Source: Carex sylvatica
Taxonomy: Eukaryota > Streptophyta > Magnoliopsida > Poales > Cyperaceae
Assembly (NCBI GenBank): GCA_964058845.1
Contig: CAXKVR010000458.1
Location: forward strand, 1 to 64,000
Reading direction: 5' to 3'
DNA length: 64,000 nt
Positions within the stretch are counted from its first letter, which is position 1. Each line of letters opens with the position of its first letter. The notes below the pieces were generated by a model, which was given only the letters and a program-made list of their open reading frames with translations, did no database searches and was not told the DNA's origin. A program made the translations under genes and the position numbers. This document shows, one piece after another, positions 57,991-64,000 of this stretch.

Positions 57991-60180
57991 TAGGTTGACG
58001 TGGGCAGCATTGAAGGACCGGAAAAGGGAGTGGTCATATCAAGTTACACATGCAAGTATTAATATATTATTTTGCAAGTATTAATTTATTATCTTCCAAG
58101 TATTTATACCTATGAAGGTTGACGCAGGACGAGTGTGGGAACTGAAAAATGAGGACCATATAATTATTAGGGACAATAGTACAACTTTCTTCTAATATTG
58201 CTGTGGGGAAAGAGGGAAGACATGGGTGTGAAGATTCATATAATTATTCTTTTATTTACCTAAGTGTATACATATATAAGTCAGAAAATAATTTATTATT
58301 TATAATATAAATAACATATTTTAATATTATCAACGATTTGCAACATAATATGTTGTTGCAATATAATTATAAATAACATTATTAAAATATTGGCATTGAT
58401 ACAGTTTAATAAATGAGGTTAGGTAAACTAGCTTACCGTATCAACAAAAAAATAGCTCAAGGAAAAGTAAATTTAATAATACAGTAAAAAAACTTGATTG
58501 ACAGTTTAGTCAGAGAGCATTTGTGTGAGTAAAGTGTGTGTCAATTATTTTATTTTAAAATAAAATAGGTACTTGAAACTTTTAAAAGATTTGTTATTGG
58601 ACATTATCTCCAAAAAACAAAAAAAGTACAAATTGCAAATTTCAAACTTGATAGAACTGAATTCTTATTCCCTCGAAAAAAAAAAAGGAATTACTCAATA
58701 TACACTTTGAATAATAGCATGTTCCAACTTCCAACTGCTACCTATTTCATATTGTTAGAGAGAATATGTGTCAGAGAAGTGTGAACAATTTTGTATTAAG
58801 AATAACACAATTCAATAAAACATAACAATACTTAAAAAAATTACAACATATTTCATATTTGTTATAGCTAGAGAGAATACATCCAAACTGGACTGTCAAT
58901 CTCAGAACAGTTCCTAACTATTTCATATTATTAGAAAGAGAGAGGGGGTACGATACATCCAAAATGTAACAGTGAATCTGCTAAGCAAGCTGAGTTACGT
59001 ATAACCCAGGGATATTTAGATTTCTCTATCTATAGTACCTACTGGCCAATAAGAGAAGAACATATAAAAAAAATTGTACCCTTATGTTCTGCTATCCTGT
59101 CCTTGCTCAATTATGCTTGCTATCATGTCTGTGAGTGCTCTGACAACTCAGCCAAAAAAGAGACAGGGTGACTCCACTCCAATACTGGTCCTAAAATGGA
59201 AAAAGCAAATAAGAGTACTAGTCAGACTGGAGATTGGGTCCCACTATTCAGTGTTGCAATATTAGGTACCATCAATGAATGAATGAATGAATGAGGGAGC
59301 CTAATCACATGATTTATTTATTTATTTATTTTTAAGGAAAAACCTATAGAGGCACACCTAATCACATGATTCACATCTGCATATTTAAAATATAGAGGAT
59401 TGATGTTTTCCATGTAGTTGTCTAATTTCGATTTAATAGGCTGAATTAATTTGTCCTCCAACATATTTATTTTATCAATCCTATCTTTTTTGTTGTTTTT
59501 AATATTTAAAAGAATACTATTTGTTATTTTTTATTATGTAAGAGACTATATTTGTTATCTTTATTTTATCTAGTACTTGATTAGTTAATAAATTTGAACT
59601 TAATTAGTTAATAAATTTGAATCTGATTTATGTCTTACTCCGGTAGAAATTATGGATTCACTCTTATCAATTTGGACTGTACATATTCATAAAACAGAAA
59701 TTTTAAATTTGATATAAATAATCTAACTTTAATGAGAGGAATGACATAATTATGTCAATAGTAATGCATTGCAATGGATATTAGAAAAAAACATTTCCAA
59801 AAGTAAAAAAAAAGTTTGGGTTAAAATTTTGGACGAAAAATTCTGTTTATTCTTTGATGGAATGTTACTTGCATTTTCTTAGAAACTGCATGTATGTAAG
59901 TATTATAAATGCATGGATGGCCTTAATAAGCCCATAACTCTTTGGGCCATTAATAAATTTAAAATTATCCAATAGAAGTTGGCCCAGCACTGATACTTTT
60001 GGGCTAAGTTTTACACGGATCAGTAACTTTTTCTTGTTTGAAAGAGGATAAGAACAATTTGGGCTGGAATTTTTTTTAATTTACTGTCATCAACACAAAT
60101 TGAAGCATTTTTGGATCCATGCAATTCCATTATATTCTAGAGCTGTGCAGAATGACGAAAAGCTTCTAGACTCAAAGAAG
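57991..60180. other. Intergenic DNA, no gene seen
   Basis: AT-rich, with AAGTATT-type motifs up to about 58110, a (TGAA)n run at 59272-59294 and a (TTTA)n run near 59318-59333. A patch at 59915-60060 has 'tttgggcc', 'ttggccca' and 'ttgggcta' motifs like a plant promoter, but no gene follows. Confidence 0.45.
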
Positions 60181-60187
60181 GTCAATG

Positions 60188-61140
60188 TTTTTTTTTTTTT
60201 TTTTATTAAAAAGGCTGAAGTCCAATTTTATTAAAGAACAAAACATAATTTGGTTACATAGGATAAAACCTTAGAGAGCAGTGACAAGCTTTCTCTACTA
60301 CTGATATCTAACTCAAACTAATACAAAACACACATACTATATATTGCATAGGCATTTGTTTTTGTAACATCACAAAATGTAGACTTCCTCATTTTACAAT
60401 AAGACCTATCTCATATATCTTTCTCAAACTAAGGTATGCATTATGCACTCTCAGTGGAAGAGACTTCAATCAGCTGAAAAGAGATGATGTCTTCTTCACC
60501 TGGTAAAATAACTTGTAATAGAATTGCATCCATGATACCTTCCAGTGATATCCACTTTTGTGTTTCTTTCTGCATCTTCTTCTTAGTCTTGGTATGACCT
60601 GTCCAATATAAAACTAAAGAATATCAAAGATCTTACTGATTTTGAATGCATCTTGAAAACATACTGCATTTCTATGTTTTCATATTATCCAGCAACTAGC
60701 ACTAAAAACTAAAAAGGAATGCAGTTCTTTCTGTTTTGTTCAAAGACAAAGGCAAAATGAAAAACATCTTTACTTCAAAGAATCCCACTGTTGATAGTAT
60801 GATTGGGGAAATAAATATGCTGTTATTCCAAAGAGATAACAGGACCATGTTATTTCTATCCCAACCATTCAAAATTTTCTATACGCGAATTTCAAAGAAA
60901 AATATTTTTCATATACGAATCTCAACAATAGTTAATGGTTGGGATCGGAATAACAGTAATGTTATCCCTTTGGAATAATAACATATTTATTTATGTATAA
61001 TTGGTTTTTTCCTAACTGATACCATACTTGCTTAGCTAATTGACAGTGTAAGAATAAATGGTTCACAATTTCTTGATGATTACAGAACATACATTGCACA
61101 CTACCTATCCATTCTTTTTTTGCTGAGATCGACCATTGTA
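60188..61140 (-). mobile_element. LINE relic with zf-RVT motif
   Basis: The plus strand starts with a T-tract (60188-60204), the poly(A) tail of a minus-strand retroposon. On the minus strand near 61020-61110, SVQCMFCNHQEIVNHLFLHC followed by A-K-Q-V-W matches the C-terminal zinc-binding zf-RVT domain of plant LINE reverse transcriptases (C-x2-C, H-L-F-x2-C). The polymerase domain is missing. A MITE is inserted at 60815-60986. Confidence 0.6.
60815..60986. mobile_element. Small MITE inside the LINE relic
   Basis: Inverted ends: 'atatgctgttattccaaag' on the left and 'atatgttattattccaaag' inward from the right, each followed by 'ggataac' or 'agataac' and later 'tcccaacca'. It produces a spurious 80-codon open frame. 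Confidence 0.65.
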
Positions 61141-62000
61141 AGAATTCTATTTCTAAAAGTCAACCACATAAAAAAAGTTATTTTGAGAGGAATAGGTAAA
61201 GTCCACAATAGTAATATATATATAGTTGTTCTACTAAAACTCTTTTATAATTAAGTATATTATAGAGTGAATTTTTTTATTAATAGAAAATAAATAAATA
61301 AAATATCGCTAAAGAGAATTGATTTGGCGGAAATTCCAAATATAGATGGAACGGATTGGTTTATCTCGTCCCACAGGACAGGACAGTTTAACCCGTCCCG
61401 CTAAACAGATATTGATAATGTTTTAGTTTGATCCATGTTAATATGTAAGCTTTAATTCAACTTGAGCCGAATTGGTCCTTTTTCTAAGCTCAAAATTTGA
61501 GATACGGCACAAGATACGGACTCTTGTCAATATCCAGTAACATAAACTACAAATTTGAAAAGAATCTATTAATTCAAAAAATATACATGCAGAAAGCCAG
61601 CTTTTCTTCTTTCTATTTTTATGACATTTTAAGTCAGACAGTAAATGCAATTGTCCTAGTTTTGGAAGCAATATGTATATAAAGCAACCATGAAAACAAC
61701 ACCAAAGAGATTGCTATCCATGTGTAACTTTACTGTTCAGGATAAGGTAATAAGTCAAGGGAAATCTGACTCGTGTCTATCATAATCGCATCTAACTATC
61801 TAAGCTAATTTGTTCTTTTTTCATAAAAGAGAGATCAATTCACACTTCTAACTTGAAGCTATTCTCACCAAACATATTTAAGGTAGGCAAACCTGTCAGG
61901 TTGTCACTACCAGAGCTATAATTTAGTTGAAAATAATGTTTAATATTCTTTCATAATCATTTAAATCTATACAAAATTAATTCACAGATTTAATATTGTC
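61141..62000. other. Intergenic DNA, no gene seen
   Basis: AT-rich. A short GC-rich patch at 61355-61405 ('cccgtcccgctaaac', 'gtcccacaggaca') resembles hAT subterminal repeats but has no partner end. Confidence 0.45.
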
Positions 62001-62150
62001 ATAAGTAAATGTATCACTAATAAGATGAATGTATTTCAACGATTCGATCAGATTCGTCATTTAAAATTAATCCGATAGATTTTAGAGTTTAGTTCACAAA
62101 AATACTTGATAAATTTAAAAATGTCCTAGTTCTACTCATTTTATACTAGT
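62001..62150. mobile_element. Single arm of the 2.3-kb foldback MITE family
   Basis: Matches 2590-2723 in the same orientation over about 130 bp ('cagattcgtcattt', 'cctagttctactcatttta'). The opposite arm is absent or too diverged to see. Confidence 0.55.
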
Positions 62151-62683
62151 AGAAGATAAATAGATACTAGTAAAAGAGAAATAAATTCAATTTGCCATCA
62201 TTTTGTTGAAAATAAAAGAATACAAGAACTCAACTTTTTTAAATATATTAGAATTAAAATAAAATGGAATAATTATTACAATCGTCTATAATCAATGATA
62301 TATAATAAGCTTAATAATTAATTTATCTAGAGTTGCTCTTCCGAATTTCGTTCTGCAGATATAAATATTTATTGTAAATTAATATTTTTTTTCCCAAATG
62401 AGGCAATTTCTGTTAAAAACAGTACATTAACTAATTTCGGTTGATGATAAATTTATTTCTGAAGCACTAAAAATATGTAAAATAAGAACGTTTTTATTGA
62501 TTTAAAAACAATATTATTGTATTAAAGACATTAGTAAACACAAATTCAGAAAACTGAAAAATAATAAAGTAATAAAATTTTATTTTCAATAATATTTTAA
62601 TATGTACATTAAATTAAACAATTTAAATTGAACGTTTAGACATAAAAGAAATAATTTGAACTGTTTCAACCATATCTCATCAA

Positions 62684-63125
62684 GGGAAAATTGTGAAAAT
62701 GTCACTCCAAAACCTTCAAATTGTGAAAATGTCATCCTGAACTTTGAAATTGTAAAAATGCCACTCCAAACTTCATTAATTTGTAATTTTGCCACTCCAA
62801 ATAATTAATGACTAAAATACCCTCCCATCACCAAACTCCTCCTCCCACCCGGTTCCCACCTCTTCTAACTGCAGAATTTTTTTGCGTGGTTGACAAAATC
62901 CAGGGTTTCTGATTGCTGATGGAATTTTTTTGCGTGGTTGACTCCAAAAAATTTCTGCAGTTAGAAGAGGTGGGAAAATTTTTGGGAGGGTATTTTAGTC
63001 ATTAATTATTTGGAGTGGCAAAATTACAATTAATGAAGTTTGGAGTGGCATTTTTACAATTTCAAAGTTCAGGATGACATTTTCACAATTTGAAGGTTTT
63101 GGAGTGGCATTTTCACAATTTTTCC
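62684..63125. mobile_element. Mutator-type MITE with 9-bp duplication (442 bp)
   Basis: Perfect 9-bp direct repeats TCTCATCAA (62675-62683 and 63126-63134). Long inverted arms: GGGAAAATTGTGAAAATGTC on the left and GGAAAAATTGTGAAAATGCC inward from the right, running about 190 bp each through 'ccactccaaa'. The centre holds a second inverted pair, 'ctaactgcag' and 'ctgcagttag', around 'gcgtggttgac' repeats. Confidence 0.87.
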
Positions 63126-63337
63126 TCTCATCAATTACTGTCATTAATTCTATCCTGTCCTAACCTAACTAACAAAAAAAAAAAAAAAAAAACTATTATC
63201 CAAAAGGACCAAAACCAAAATCTTCAGCGTAGCCTCTAATCTATGTGCAATTCTATATAATATTGTGTATATATTATAGGGTAACCATTATGATGGTCCT
63301 CATCATTTTTTATTTATAGAAAATATTTAAAAATAAT

Positions 63338-64000
63338 ATAGGCTATTAGATAAATAACATTCATATTTTAATTCCATAGAAAGAACTTGATTATACCATA
63401 TACTATTTCGGACAATCAAAAAATTGATTGCAATAAATTAATTTTGCAACAAAAAAATTTGGTTGCCGTCATAGCAAAAGTTTTGGTAGCAATATATTTA
63501 CAACAAATTCTTTGGTTGTAATAAGAATTTATTTATTGCAACCATAAATTGATTGCTAGACTGACGTAGCAATAAAGTATTGCAACCAAATAAACGGTTG
63601 TTATAGATGGTTACAACATATCGAATTTGGAGTAGTGTTATTTTCGATCGCATGGTACCAACTACTAGCTAATCACACTGATTATTAAATGAAAAAAAAA
63701 GTTGAACTCAGTTAGAGTCTAGAATTTAGAATTTATGATTTAAGATTTAGAACATGATATAATTAAAATATGAATTTGGAGTAGTGTTTTTATTCCAACT
63801 AAAGAATAGGTTGTAAATATATTGCTATCAAAACTTTTGCAACCATGGTAACCAATTTTGTTTGTTGCAAAAATAATTTATTGCAACTAATTTATACATA
63901 TTGCAACTAATTTTTTGGTTGCCCAAAATAGTATATGGTGTAGTATAATCAAGTTCTTTCTATGGAATTAAAATATTAATGTTATTTTTCTAATAGCCTA
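63338..64000. repeat. Large inverted repeat cut by the window edge
   Basis: Left arm 63338-63620 and right arm about 63775-64000 are inverted: 'taggctattagataaataac' against a right end that reads inward 'taggctattagaaaaataac'. Both arms carry repeated 'ttgcaacc' / 'ggttgcaa' motifs, which could be transposase-binding repeats. The phrase 'gaatttggagtagtg' occurs twice in the same direction, near 63625 and 63774; its reverse complement starts CACTACTCC, a possible CACTA-type end. Confidence 0.7.

Noticed and set aside
33340..60060. Promoters inferred from GGCCCA/TGGGCC clusters at 33.4 kb and 59.95 kb
   Set aside because: No coding region follows within reach, so the motifs alone do not support a gene.

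Overview
The window is nuclear DNA from a flowering plant, most likely a eudicot. It is AT-rich, genes are sparse and carry plant-type GT-AG introns, and most of the sequence is transposable elements lying inside one another. No species can be named from the sequence alone.

Two genes look intact. The first is a ten-exon golgin-84-type gene on the + strand (24285-28827), closest to plant Golgin candidate 2, with a C-terminal membrane anchor. The second is a two-exon armadillo-repeat gene on the + strand (47473-48864). A single-exon MATH-domain ORF (8782-9300) may also be functional. Broken or partial genes are: a fragment resembling the acidic N-terminal part of the SWR1-type remodeller PIE1 (7987-8472); the 3' half of a beta-carbonic anhydrase gene on the - strand (11192-13220) with a frameshift; a MATH pseudogene on the - strand (29959-30415); a captured RPRD/CID-type exon start (51540-51616); and a dead hAT transposase (14977-17475).

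Layout. 1-7.6 kb: foldback, hAT and Mutator-like elements. 7.6-9.3 kb: the PIE1-like fragment and the MATH gene. 11.2-13.2 kb: carbonic anhydrase pseudogene with a SINE in an intron. 14.1-22.3 kb: an 8.13-kb hAT element with perfect 8-bp target duplications, containing a transposase relic, a 104-bp tandem array and a 2.28-kb solo LTR. 22.5-24 kb: hAT-like remnant and the golgin upstream region. 24.3-28.8 kb: golgin gene. 30-33 kb: MATH pseudogene and LTR-retrotransposon debris. 34-47 kb: repeated copies of a local segmental unit, split by a LINE-like insert, two hAT elements and a 2.6-kb Mutator-like element. 47.3-48.9 kb: armadillo gene. 49.2-54.7 kb: nested stack of Mutator-like, foldback, CACTA and Helitron-like sequence. 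56-64 kb: LTR-like sequence, a LINE relic, MITEs and a large inverted repeat cut by the window edge.

The genes do not form an operon or an evident pathway. The strongest story is the transposon archaeology: ten insertions can be delimited by target-site duplications read directly from the sequence (hAT 8 bp, Mutator-like 9 bp, CACTA 3 bp, LTR 5 bp, SINE about 17 bp), which gives a relative order of events. The most unusual signals are foldback repeats that keep a common palindromic core but have private, self-matching ends; Mutator-like elements sharing a CCGA terminus and a Gly/Trp-free, non-coding interior; and a captured host exon inside a CACTA element flanked by a short direct repeat.
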